From: an uncultured Nitratireductor sp.
GTDB lineage: Bacteria > Pseudomonadota > Alphaproteobacteria > Rhizobiales > Rhizobiaceae
NCBI RefSeq assembly: GCF_913053745.1
Contig: NZ_CAJXGF010000010.1
Location: 1-50,850 of the forward strand
DNA length: 50,850 nucleotides
Reading direction: 5' to 3'
Of this stretch, positions 1-7,620 are shown one piece after another; within the stretch, counting starts at the first letter, position 1, and every line of letters starts with the position of its first letter. The notes beneath the pieces were generated by a model. That model was not told the origin of the DNA, ran no database searches, and saw nothing but the letters and a program-made list of their open reading frames with translations. The position numbers and the translations under genes are program-made.

Positions 1-1
1 G

Positions 2-1474
2 GGCGACAGCGATCAGATCGTCTTCGGCGGTGGCACCGGCGGCTCGAAGTCGATGGTCGCGGCAACCACGGCGATCGTCGCTGCGAGTCAAAAGCTTGTC
101 GAACAGGGCAGGGCGCTGGCCGCCTGGGCGCTGAACAGCTCGCCCGAGAGCGTCCAGTTTGCCGATGGGCGCTTCACCGTCGAAGGGACCGACCGTTCCA
201 TCGAGGTGATGGCGCTGGCGCAGCGCGTCCGTGAGGTCCAGTCGCTTCCGGCGAACCTGCCGAAGTCGCTCGACGTCGAGTTGGTCGTCGACGAGGCGAA
301 GGTCACCTTCCCGAACGGCTGCCACGTCTGCGAGGTCGAGATCGACGAAGCGACCGGCGTGACGGAGGTCGTCCGCTACACCATGGTCAACGACGTCGGC
401 ACGATCATCAATCCGCTGCTCGTCGAAGGCCAGCTTCATGGCGGCGTGGTCCAGGGCATCGGTCAGGCGCTGCTCGAAAATGTCGTCTACGACGACGACG
501 GCCAGCTGCTCAGCGGCTCTTTCACCGACTACTGCATGCCGCGCGCCGACAATGTTCCGGGCTTCGCGATCGAGCATCGGCCGGTCCCGACGAAGACCAA
601 TCCGCTCGGCGTCAAGGGTGTCGGCGAAGCAGGCTGCGCGGGCTCGCTGACCAGCGTCATGAGCGCTGTCGGCGATGCGTTGGCGCAGGTCGCAGCCGGC
701 GCAACCATGCTGGACGTAAACGCCGGCGTGACGGCGGTCGACCCCAACGCCACCGAGCCCGGCCTCCTGGTGCAGACGCTGGAAATCGTGCAGGAACTGG
801 TTGACGTGCCGCTTTCGATCGACTCCTCGGTTTCGGCCGCCATCGAGGCAGCTCTCAAGGTCGCCAAAGGGCGGCCGCTGGTGAACTCGGTAACAGGCGA
901 GATGGAAAAGCTGGAAGCCATCCTGCCCCTGATCAAGAAGTACGACGTGCCCGTCGTCGCCATCTCGAATGACGAGACCGGCATTTCCGAAGACCCGGAT
1001 GTGCGCTTCGAGGTGGCAAAAAAGATCGTCGAACACGCCGCCGATTATGGCATTCCCGCCCATGACATCGTCGTCGATCCACTGGTGATGCCCATCGGTG
1101 CCATGGGTACGGCGGGACAGCAGGTGTTCCGGCTTTTGCGACGGCTGCGAGAGGAATTGAAGGTGAACACCACTTGCGGGCTCTCCAACATTTCCTTCGG
1201 CCTGCCCCATCGGCACGGCATCAATGCCGGTTTCATTCCCATGGTGATCGGGGCCGGCATGACGAGTGCCATCATGAACCCCTGCCGCCCGCAGGAAATG
1301 GAAATGGTGCGCGCGGCCAATGTACTGAACGGCACCGATCCCAATTGCTACCACTGGATCATGACCTATCGCGACCACCAACCCGCAGCCGAAGCGACCT
1401 CGGCAGCCACTGCGCCATCCTCGACCGGCGGGCGCCGGCGCGGCGGCCGCGATGCGCGCCGCGCGCGGGGGTGA
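2..1474 (+). CDS. Chimeric ORF: CoxL-type molybdenum hydroxylase C-terminal part fused to methyltetrahydrofolate:corrinoid methyltransferase
   Basis: The frame is open from the first bases, so the 5' end lies outside the window; the first internal ATG is at 53. Counting from that ATG, residues 1 to about 203 match the C-terminal part of aerobic CO/xanthine dehydrogenase large subunits: a GGTGGSKS segment just before the ATG, NDVGTIINP, GQLHGGVVQGIGQAL and KTNPLGVKGVGEAG, whose Glu is the usual catalytic residue. From about residue 206 it becomes a pterin-binding methyltransferase barrel (DVNAG, SIDSS, NSVTGE, NDETGIS, DPLVMPIG, NTTCGLSNISFGLPHR). Both parts are truncated. CoxL lacks its last roughly 25 residues and the methyltransferase lacks roughly 45 N-terminal residues with the usual GERIN-type motif. 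The tail is Ala/Ser then Arg/Gly rich. The next gene encodes a corrinoid activator, so the methyltransferase half fits its surroundings. As drawn, neither half is likely to be functional. Confidence 0.85.
   Translation, partial: GDSDQIVFGGGTGGSKSMVAATTAIVAASQKLVEQGRALAAWALNSSPESVQFADGRFTVEGTDRSIEVMALAQRVREVQSLPANLPKSLDVELVVDEAKVTFPNGCHVCEVEIDEATGVTEVVRYTMVNDVGTIINPLLVEGQLHGGVVQGIGQALLENVVYDDDGQLLSGSFTDYCMPRADNVPGFAIEHRPVPTKTNPLGVKGVGEAGCAGSLTSVMSAVGDALAQVAAGATMLDVNAGVTAVDPNATEPGLLVQTLEIVQELVDVPLSIDSSVSAAIEAALKVAKGRPLVNSVTGEMEKLEAILPLIKKYDVPVVAISNDETGISEDPDVRFEVAKKIVEHAADYGIPAHDIVVDPLVMPIGAMGTAGQQVFRLLRRLREELKVNTTCGLSNISFGLPHRHGINAGFIPMVIGAGMTSAIMNPCRPQEMEMVRAANVLNGTDPNCYHWIMTYRDHQPAAEATSAATAPSSTGGRRRGGRDARRARG
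659..691 (+). other. Fusion junction between two unrelated enzyme families
   Basis: Protein similarity switches here from the CoxL C-terminus (SLTSVMSAVGDAL) to the methyltransferase (DALAQVAAGATMLDVNAG). The short stretch encoding GDALAQ fits both families, so the join lies in a patch of micro-similarity and stays in frame. Nothing like an insertion sequence, direct repeat or phage site is visible. A deletion between two genes, or a join made by an assembler, would look the same. Confidence 0.7.
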
Positions 1475-1542
1475 AAACCGGTCTTCGCCCTCACCCACAA
1501 TCCCCGCCTGCGGCCGGTCTTCCCCACCAAACGGGCCTCACC

Positions 1543-3600
1543 ATGAGCGACGATCCGCTCGTCCTCTTCATGCCGTCCGGCAAACGGGGACGCTTTCCCC
1601 GGGGGACGACCGTGCTCGACGCCGCACGACAGCTCGGCGTCTATGTGGAAAGCGTGTGCGGCGGGCGAGCAACCTGCGGGCGCTGCCAGATCGAGGTGCA
1701 GGAAGGCCATTTCGCCAAACACAAAATCTCATCCTCCCAGGAGCATATTTCCGCGGTCGGCGCCAGAGAGGCGCGCTACGCCGAAAAACGCGCGCTGCCG
1801 GTGGGACGTCGCCTTTCCTGCTCGGCCACCATCGAAGGCGACCTCGTCGTCGACGTGCCGCAGGACGCCGTCATCAACGCGCAGGTGGTGCGCAAGGACG
1901 CCGACACACGCGTCATCGAACGTCATCCGGCCATCCACCTTTGCTATGTCGAGGTGGAAGAACCCGACATGCACAAGCCGCTGGGCGATCTCGACCGACT
2001 GAAGACGGCATTGCAGAACGACTGGGGTTTCGGCCGCATCGAGGCCGACGCGTATCTGCTGCCGCAGGTTCAGGCGATATTGCGGGCCGGCCAATGGGCC
2101 GTTACGGCCGCTCTGCATCAGGACGCCGACAACGATATTGCCCGGCTGGTCGCGCTGTGGCCGGGGCTGAAGAACGAAGCCTACGGGCTCGCCTGCGACA
2201 TCGGCTCGACCACGATCGCCATGCATCTCGTTTCGCTTCTCTCGGGCCGCGTGGTGGCGTCCGCCGGCGCTTCGAATCCGCAAATTCGCTTCGGCGAGGA
2301 CCTCATGAGCCGGGTCTCCTATGTGATGATGAATCCGGACGGACGCGAGGCGATGACCCGTGCCGTGCGCCAGGAAATATCGAAACTGGTGCAGAAGGTG
2401 GCAGAGAACGGCGGCATCGAGCGTCACGACATTCTGGACGCCGTGTTTGTCGCAAACCCGATCATGCATCATCTGTTTCTCGGGATCGACCCGACGGAAT
2501 TGGGCGGCGCGCCCTTCGCCCTCGCCGTTTCCGGCGCGGTGAAACTCAGGGCCGACGACCTGCGGCTGAAGCTCAATCCCGGCGCGCGAACCTATCTTTT
2601 GCCCTGCATTGCCGGGCATGTGGGCGCGGACGCAGCCGCCGTGACGCTATCGGAAGGGCCGCACCGGCAGGACGATATGATGCTGATCGTCGATGTCGGC
2701 ACCAATGCCGAGATCGTGCTTGGCAACCGGGCACGCGTGGTGGCCGCCTCGTCGCCCACCGGTCCCGCTTTCGAAGGCGCGGAAATCTCGTCCGGCCAGC
2801 GGGCGGCCCCCGGCGCGATCGAGCGTGTGCGTATCGACCGGGGCACGCTTGCGCCGCGCTTCCGGGTGATCGGCAGCGACATCTGGTCGGACGAACCGGG
2901 CTTCCCAGAATCGCTTGGCGAAACCGGCGTCACCGGTATTTGCGGCTCCGGCATCATCGAAGTGATCGCGGAAATGTATCTGGCCGGGATCATATCCGAA
3001 GACGGCGTCGTGAACGGAGCCTTGGCGCAAGCGAATCCGCGCATCGTCGCCGACGGGCGCACCTTCGCCTATGTACTGCGTGAGACCGCCCCTCGCATCA
3101 CAGTCACCCAGAACGATGTGCGCGCGATCCAGCTCGCCAAGGCCGCGCTCTATGCCGGCACGAAGCTCCTGATGGAGAAGCAGGGGGTGCAAACGGTGGA
3201 CGCGATCCGCTTCGCCGGCGCGTTCGGCTCCTTCATCGACCCACAGTACGCCATGGTTCTGGGGCTTATCCCCGATTGCGACCTCAGCAAGGTTTCGGCC
3301 GTCGGCAATGCAGCCGGCACGGGCGCGCGCATGGCCCTGCTCAACCGCAACCATCGTCGCGAAATCGAGGAAACCGTGCGCCGGATCGAAAAGATTGAGA
3401 CGGCGCTCGAGCCGAAATTCCAGGAGCATTTCGTGTACGCCATGGCATTGCCCAACAAGGTCGACCCCTTTCCCAAGCTGGCCGAGCAGGTGCAGCTTCC
3501 GCCACGTGCGCTAGCGCCAGGCGTTGCCGCAGACGAGGGAGCGGCACGCCCACGCCGGCGTTCACGCGAGGAACGCGCCGCGCGACGGCGGCGCGACTAA
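1543..3600 (+). CDS. RamA-like corrinoid activation protein (2Fe-2S ferredoxin plus ASKHA ATPase domain)
   Basis: 685 aa from the ATG at 1543, which begins MSDDPLVLFMPSGKRG as in this family; the open frame upstream overlaps the previous gene and is not used. Residues 1-100 form a ferredoxin-like domain with Cys39, Cys45, Cys48 and Cys93 in the 2Fe-2S pattern. The C-terminal two thirds hold the ASKHA activase part, with ATP-binding motifs CDIGSTT (about residue 217) and VDVGTNAEI (about residue 383) and a late GAFGSFIDP. Such proteins reduce inactive Co(II) corrinoid on methyl-carrier proteins at the cost of ATP, which fits the methyltransferase upstream. The corrinoid protein itself and an MttB-type methyltransferase are not in this window. 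The C-terminus is strikingly basic (RRRSREERAARRRRD), as is that of the preceding product. The stop codon overlaps that of the convergent ligD-type gene. Confidence 0.88.
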   Translation: MSDDPLVLFMPSGKRGRFPRGTTVLDAARQLGVYVESVCGGRATCGRCQIEVQEGHFAKHKISSSQEHISAVGAREARYAEKRALPVGRRLSCSATIEGDLVVDVPQDAVINAQVVRKDADTRVIERHPAIHLCYVEVEEPDMHKPLGDLDRLKTALQNDWGFGRIEADAYLLPQVQAILRAGQWAVTAALHQDADNDIARLVALWPGLKNEAYGLACDIGSTTIAMHLVSLLSGRVVASAGASNPQIRFGEDLMSRVSYVMMNPDGREAMTRAVRQEISKLVQKVAENGGIERHDILDAVFVANPIMHHLFLGIDPTELGGAPFALAVSGAVKLRADDLRLKLNPGARTYLLPCIAGHVGADAAAVTLSEGPHRQDDMMLIVDVGTNAEIVLGNRARVVAASSPTGPAFEGAEISSGQRAAPGAIERVRIDRGTLAPRFRVIGSDIWSDEPGFPESLGETGVTGICGSGIIEVIAEMYLAGIISEDGVVNGALAQANPRIVADGRTFAYVLRETAPRITVTQNDVRAIQLAKAALYAGTKLLMEKQGVQTVDAIRFAGAFGSFIDPQYAMVLGLIPDCDLSKVSAVGNAAGTGARMALLNRNHRREIEETVRRIEKIETALEPKFQEHFVYAMALPNKVDPFPKLAEQVQLPPRALAPGVAADEGAARPRRRSREERAARRRRD

Positions 3601-4496
3601 CCCACGACTTTCAGCATGTTCTCGGTGATGGATTGGCGCCACTCGGCGGTTTCGGCCCACGGATCGGGTGCCGCGAGCCGGTCGTCCATATCCGCCAATG
3701 TAAACAGATTGGATGCGGCGAGACTTTCAAGTTCCGACCAAGAAACGGGTGTCGCCACCGGCGCACCCGGTTTTGCTCGCGTCGAATAAGGGGCGATTGC
3801 CGTCGCCGCGCGCTCGTTGCGCAACCAATCGACAAAAACCCGCCCTTCCCGCTTCGTTTTAGAGGCTTCGGCCAGAAAGCGCTCGGGCTCGTCCCGCGAC
3901 AACCGCTTTGCGAACCCCTTGGCGAAATCCTTCACGTCTCCCCACGTCCGACGGCGTTCCAGCGGCGCAACCACATGAATGCCCTTGCCTCCAGTCAGAA
4001 GCGGGACCGTTCGAAGGCCGAGATCGGCCAATCGCTCGCATACCGTGAAGGCGGCACGACGGACAGCACCAAAGTCGAGTTCCTCATCGGGATCGAGGTC
4101 GAAGACCAATCGGTCCGGCGCGTCGAGCCGATCAATACGCGATCCCCATATGTGGAACTCCAACGTGCTCATCTGCACGGCAGCGACGACACCGTGAAGG
4201 TTGTCGATATGAAGATACTCGTCCCGCTCGCCGCCTTTCTCTGTTATTTCCATGCGCGCGACGGCATCGGGAAACCCCTTGCCGCCGTGGCGTTGGAAGA
4301 AACACGGTTTTTCCCGTCCGTCGGGACAACGCACCAAACTGACCAGGCGCTTTTCCAGATGCGGGAGCATGCGCGCACTTACGCGTTCATAATAACGCGC
4401 CAGGACACCCTTGGTGACGCCTTCCTTCCCGAACAGGAGCTTGTCGGGACTGGACAGCGAAACGCCGGCGACCTCCAATCGCTTTTCCGAACTCAT
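3597..4496 (-). CDS. Stand-alone LigD polymerase domain (NHEJ primase-polymerase)
   Basis: 299 aa from the ATG at 4496, with a GGAGG about 9 nt upstream; the longer frame to 4622 has no family-like N-terminus. It is the archaeo-eukaryotic primase fold polymerase found in bacterial non-homologous end joining. Visible motifs are EFHIWGS (His115), the metal-binding FDLDP (Asp133, Asp135), LLTGGKGIHVVAPL, and VFVDWLRNERAATAIAPYS near the C-terminus. No ligase or phosphoesterase domain is attached and no Ku gene is nearby, so it would act with partners encoded elsewhere. The gene lies 46 bp behind the LysR gene on the same strand and may be cotranscribed with it. Its TAG stop overlaps the TAA of the convergent activase gene. 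Confidence 0.9.
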   Translation of the reverse strand: MSSEKRLEVAGVSLSSPDKLLFGKEGVTKGVLARYYERVSARMLPHLEKRLVSLVRCPDGREKPCFFQRHGGKGFPDAVARMEITEKGGERDEYLHIDNLHGVVAAVQMSTLEFHIWGSRIDRLDAPDRLVFDLDPDEELDFGAVRRAAFTVCERLADLGLRTVPLLTGGKGIHVVAPLERRRTWGDVKDFAKGFAKRLSRDEPERFLAEASKTKREGRVFVDWLRNERAATAIAPYSTRAKPGAPVATPVSWSELESLAASNLFTLADMDDRLAAPDPWAETAEWRQSITENMLKVVG

Positions 4497-4542
4497 GCCA
4501 GACGGCCTCCAGGTTTTCCGCCCCGGAACGCACACTTTCCGA

Positions 4543-5454
4543 TCAGAGCCGACCGGATTCGTTGAACATGTCGAATGTCGAGCGAATATGGTCGGCCGCG
4601 GCCTGCACCGGCGCCGAGGCATCCGGAGAAACGATCATGCCTATGTGATAGTTGCAAAGCTTGGGCAGTCCGTCCTTGGGGCCGAGTTCCAGAAGATCGT
4701 CGCGCAGGAAGGATTTGGGAAGCGGTGCAATTGCCAGATCCGAGAGAATGGCCGCTCTCTGGCCGGCCGTATGGGCGCTCATATAGGCGATGCGATAATC
4801 GCGCCCGTCCTTCTCCATTGCCGATAACGCGCCGGAGCGCCAGGCGCATCCCTCTTCCCACAGCGAAAGCGGCAAAGGCTCGCGCAGATGCGCACAACCG
4901 CCCCGGGCCCCCGCCCAGACGATCGGCTCGGTGAAGACGATCTGGACGCTGCCGTCTTCAGATCCTTCGGTGCAAGTAAGGAGGGTGAGATCGAGCTGCC
5001 GGTTGGCCATTCGCTTGCGCAGATTGGCGCTCTGATCGATGACCACATCGACGGCAATGGCCGGGTGGGTTTGGGCAAAGCGTTTGAGAACGCTGGGTAA
5101 TATCCGTTCTCCGTAATCGTCCGGCGATCCTAATCGTACGATGCCGCTGATATCAGGCATGACGAATTTGGACACCGCTTCGCGGTTCAGTGCCAGCAAT
5201 CTGCGCGCATAGTTCAATAATAACTCGCCATCGGCGGTCAGCGACACGGAACGTGCGTCGCGCTGAAAAACAGAACGTCCAAGCATTTCCTCCAGTTTCT
5301 TAATCTGCATGGAAACGGCGGACGGGGTGCGGAACACCGCATTGGCAGCGGCAGTGAAACTGCCAGTCTCGGCAATCGCAACGAAGGTGCGCAGGACATC
5401 CAGCTCCAATAAGGGCATGGGATGATTGAGGGGAGCGTTCACGGCGTTCTCCAT
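4543..5454 (-). CDS. LysR-family transcriptional regulator, LsrB/VtlR type
   Basis: 303 aa. An N-terminal winged helix (LLELDVLRTFVAIAETGSFTAAA, then TPSAVSMQIKKLEEMLG) is followed by a periplasmic-binding-like effector domain. Segments such as SVSLTADGELLL, SPDDYGERILPSVLKRF, WEEGCAWRSGAL and YRIAYMSAHTAGQRAAI resemble, from memory, the LsrB (Sinorhizobium, Agrobacterium) and VtlR (Brucella) group. Several cysteines are present in the effector domain; LsrB has been described as redox-responsive. Met13 (MPLLELDV) is an alternative start. The regulator diverges from a DUF1127 microprotein gene. VtlR of Brucella is known to activate small DUF1127 genes, so the neighbour is a likely target. Confidence is high for LysR and moderate for the subgroup. 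Confidence 0.9.
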   Translation of the reverse strand: MENAVNAPLNHPMPLLELDVLRTFVAIAETGSFTAAANAVFRTPSAVSMQIKKLEEMLGRSVFQRDARSVSLTADGELLLNYARRLLALNREAVSKFVMPDISGIVRLGSPDDYGERILPSVLKRFAQTHPAIAVDVVIDQSANLRKRMANRQLDLTLLTCTEGSEDGSVQIVFTEPIVWAGARGGCAHLREPLPLSLWEEGCAWRSGALSAMEKDGRDYRIAYMSAHTAGQRAAILSDLAIAPLPKSFLRDDLLELGPKDGLPKLCNYHIGMIVSPDASAPVQAAADHIRSTFDMFNESGRL

Positions 5455-5490
5455 TCAATAATCTTGAATAAAAAGATCATTCGATTGTGT

Positions 5491-5519
5491 TTGATTGAAC
5501 ATCAACCTTGCGGCATAGT
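5491..5519 (+). promoter_or_regulatory. Candidate promoter with LysR operator for the microprotein gene
   Basis: 5491-5505 is a perfect inverted repeat TTGAT-N5-ATCAA and contains the T-N11-A pattern of LysR sites. It coincides with a candidate -35 (TTGATT, 5491-5496) spaced 17 bp from a candidate -10 (CATAGT, 5514-5519). A second repeat, TTCAA-N5-TTGAA, lies at 5454-5468 at the start codon of the LysR gene. Two spaced sites in a divergent intergenic region are typical of LysR autoregulation plus control of the facing gene. The positions are read from the sequence; the function is inferred. Confidence 0.45.
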
Positions 5520-5572
5520 CAACAGCGTCAGGCGATGACGACTGACAAAACGGCAGACAAAGGAGAAGGATT

Positions 5573-5755
5573 ATGTCTGTTTTCACACGCATGAATCATT
5601 ATGTCCGCCATTATCGGCGGTCTCTAAACCGCCGGCGCACCGAACGGTTGATCGGCACGCTTCCACCCGAAATCCGCAAGGATATCGGCTGGCCCACTCA
5701 CTACACGAGCATCCAGTCGGACGGCCGGGACAACCGCAGTATCTCGCGGTTCTGA
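5573..5755 (+). CDS. DUF1127 (YjiS-like) microprotein
   Basis: 60 aa, Arg rich, starting at an ATG with a strong AAGGAG 5-10 nt upstream. The central RRRTERLIGTLPPEIRKDIGWP matches the DUF1127 core (a basic helix, then LP-x-E-x-x-KDIG). In Agrobacterium and Brucella, DUF1127 microproteins have been linked to RNA and phosphate metabolism and to LysR (VtlR) control. This gene diverges from a LysR gene of that type and is followed 32 nt later by a second tiny ORF with its own ribosome binding site. I therefore read it as the first gene of a LysR-controlled microprotein transcript ending at the terminator at 5967. Confidence 0.82.
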   Translation: MSVFTRMNHYVRHYRRSLNRRRTERLIGTLPPEIRKDIGWPTHYTSIQSDGRDNRSISRF

Positions 5756-5787
5756 GCGGACATTTCAGGCAAACAGGAGTGCGTTCA

Positions 5788-5919
5788 ATGATATCTCTGA
5801 CAAAAACCCTCAAGGCTATGCGTGATTTTGCGGTTGAGTTCGACGCAATGACGCATCATGCGAAGTACGGCACCAGTCCAAAGAAAAAGCCCCGGCCGGC
5901 GGCCAGGTGCTCGCATTGA
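5788..5919 (+). CDS. 43-aa basic microprotein, unknown
   Basis: ATG at 5788 preceded by CAGGAG; the TGA ends at 5919. The product starts MISLTKTLKAMRDFAVEFDA and ends in a lysine/proline/arginine-rich tail (TSPKKKPRPAARCSH). It follows the DUF1127 gene by 32 nt and lies before a clear terminator, so both are probably on one mRNA. I recognise no family. An amphipathic first half with a basic tail would suit nucleic-acid or membrane binding, but that is a guess. Confidence 0.5.
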   Translation: MISLTKTLKAMRDFAVEFDAMTHHAKYGTSPKKKPRPAARCSH

Positions 5920-5966
5920 TATGACGAAAGCCACGCGCTTATACGCAGCCCCCCGAACACCCATCT

Positions 5967-5994
5967 GACCCCGGCCCGATGCCGGGGTCTTTTC
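5967..5994 (+). terminator. Rho-independent terminator of the microprotein transcript
   Basis: A perfect 9-bp stem GACCCCGGC / GCCGGGGTC (5967-5975 and 5981-5989) with a 5-nt loop is followed directly by TTTT. It lies 48 nt after the 43-aa ORF and is a textbook intrinsic terminator on the + strand. Confidence 0.85.
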
Positions 5995-6184
5995 TCTGCA
6001 AAACACCGCTGCCTCCGCGGAAATGTCGCTTTTTCTAAGGAGCACTTCGCATTTTCCACCGCGCGATCGGCACACACGCGATAGTTTCCGGCCATCGAAC
6101 GAGCGACCCAACTTCATCACGAATGAGAAGGCGCTCGGTGAGAGCCGATTGTCTTTCGATTTTGACTGTTTATTGGAGCGCAAA

Positions 6185-6325
6185 ATGAAGCTTTTCGCAC
6201 GCTTTATACGCCGCCAGCGGAGCTCGAATCCGAACACGGTTTTCGCCCGTCAGCGGCTTGGCAAGACAATGCCCGGCGAGACAGGCGCATTGGCTGGATC
6301 CCGTTTCGGCTTCCTGGTCAACTGA
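6185..6325 (+). CDS. Possible 46-aa microprotein
   Basis: ATG at 6185 with GGAG about 6 nt upstream. The product starts MKLFARFIRRQRSSNPN and is basic. The frame stays open upstream to 6023, but that part looks non-coding. Its size and Arg content resemble the two microproteins before the terminator, but it follows that terminator and would need its own promoter. There is no recognisable family and it may be chance. Confidence 0.3.
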   Translation: MKLFARFIRRQRSSNPNTVFARQRLGKTMPGETGALAGSRFGFLVN

Positions 6326-6544
6326 TCGGTTTGCCCGCAAGCCCGGTTCACCCGCCGCATAGAACCGTCGATGCGGTGAGGTCCGACGCGTGCGCACGGC
6401 GCCGCACCGGGCCACGGCATGCAAACGCCTGTAAAACCGTTCACCGCGTTCCCGAGCGGATTGACAGAAAACGCAAATCCTGATGACGCTTTGACGACAG
6501 CGGCATGTTCGGAAGACGAATGTCATGCGCGATCGGGAGGCACC

Positions 6545-7543
6545 ATGTCGGGCGAAGTGAGCTGCAAGCGGTCGATCGTTTTCTTCCTCATTCCCGATTT
6601 CACCATGATGGCGTTCTCGGCAGCACTGGAACCCCTGCGCACTGCCAACCGCATGGCCGGATACGACGCCTATACGTGGCGCCTGGCAAGTATTGACGGC
6701 GCGCCAGTCCGCGCGTCCAACGGTGTCGAGGTGGCTGTCGGCGCTTCACTGAGTGACGAGCGGCGGAAGATGACCGGCCACGAACGGCCCTCGATGGTCA
6801 TTGTCTGCGGCGGTCTCAACATCGAAGATTACGGCAACAAGACCGTCTTTGCGTGGCTGCGCGAGGAGTACAATCGCGGGGTGGCGATCGGCGGGTTGTG
6901 CACGGCGGCTTATGTGCTGGCGGGAGCCGGGCTGCTGACCGACAAACGCTGCGCAATCCATTGGGAGAACCTGCCGGGTTTCGCGGAGAAATATCCGCGC
7001 GCCAACGTGTTCGCCGATCTCTTCGAAACCGAGGCGAACATCTACACATGTGCCGGGGGTACCGCGGCAATGGACATGATGCTCAAACTCATCGGCGAGG
7101 ATTTCGACGAAAGCCTGATCAACCGCGTGTGCGAACAATTGCTCACCGACCGGGTGCGCAGCCCTTCCGACCGCCAGCGCCTGCCGCTCAGAGCACGGCT
7201 CGGCGTGCAGAATTCCAAGGTCTTAACCATCATCGAATTGATGGAGGCCAATCTGGCCGAACCGCTTTCGCTGGTGCAGATCGCCGACAATGTCGGGCTC
7301 TCGCGACGCCAGATCGAGCGGTTATTCCGGCAGGAGATGGGGCGTTCGCCAGCCCGATATTATCTTGAGATAAGGCTCGACCGGGCCCGCCACCTCCTGA
7401 TTCAATCCTCTCTGCCCGTGGTGGAAGTCGCCGTTGCCTGCGGCTTCGTCTCCGCTTCCCATTTTTCCAAATGCTACCGCGAACTTTATGCCCGCTCCCC
7501 CCAGCAGGAGCGCGCCGACCGCAAGCAGCTTCTCGTCGCCTGA
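6545..7543 (+). CDS. GlxA-type regulator: DJ-1/PfpI sensor domain plus AraC helix-turn-helix
   Basis: 332 aa from the ATG at 6545, preceded by GGGAGG; the longer frame from 6419 has no domain upstream. Residues about 10-170 are a glutamine-amidotransferase-like (DJ-1/PfpI) fold with the elbow GGLCTAAYVLA (Cys119) and the following IHWENL. Residues about 220-325 are an AraC DNA-binding domain (PLSLVQIADNVGLSRRQIERLFRQEMG, then VAVACGFVSASHFSKCYREL). GbdR (betaine catabolism), CdhR (carnitine) and ArgR have this architecture. A dimethylglycine-type dehydrogenase lies 1.5 kb downstream and soxBDAG 15 kb downstream, so a role in methylated-amine catabolism is plausible. The domain call is firm; the ligand is inferred. 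Confidence 0.9.
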   Translation: MSGEVSCKRSIVFFLIPDFTMMAFSAALEPLRTANRMAGYDAYTWRLASIDGAPVRASNGVEVAVGASLSDERRKMTGHERPSMVIVCGGLNIEDYGNKTVFAWLREEYNRGVAIGGLCTAAYVLAGAGLLTDKRCAIHWENLPGFAEKYPRANVFADLFETEANIYTCAGGTAAMDMMLKLIGEDFDESLINRVCEQLLTDRVRSPSDRQRLPLRARLGVQNSKVLTIIELMEANLAEPLSLVQIADNVGLSRRQIERLFRQEMGRSPARYYLEIRLDRARHLLIQSSLPVVEVAVACGFVSASHFSKCYRELYARSPQQERADRKQLLVA

Positions 7544-7620
7544 GAAAATTACGCTGGCCTGTCGGATCGCGCGCGCGCCATTCGTTTTAACAGCACAACC
7601 GAACATTGGGAGACTTTGCA

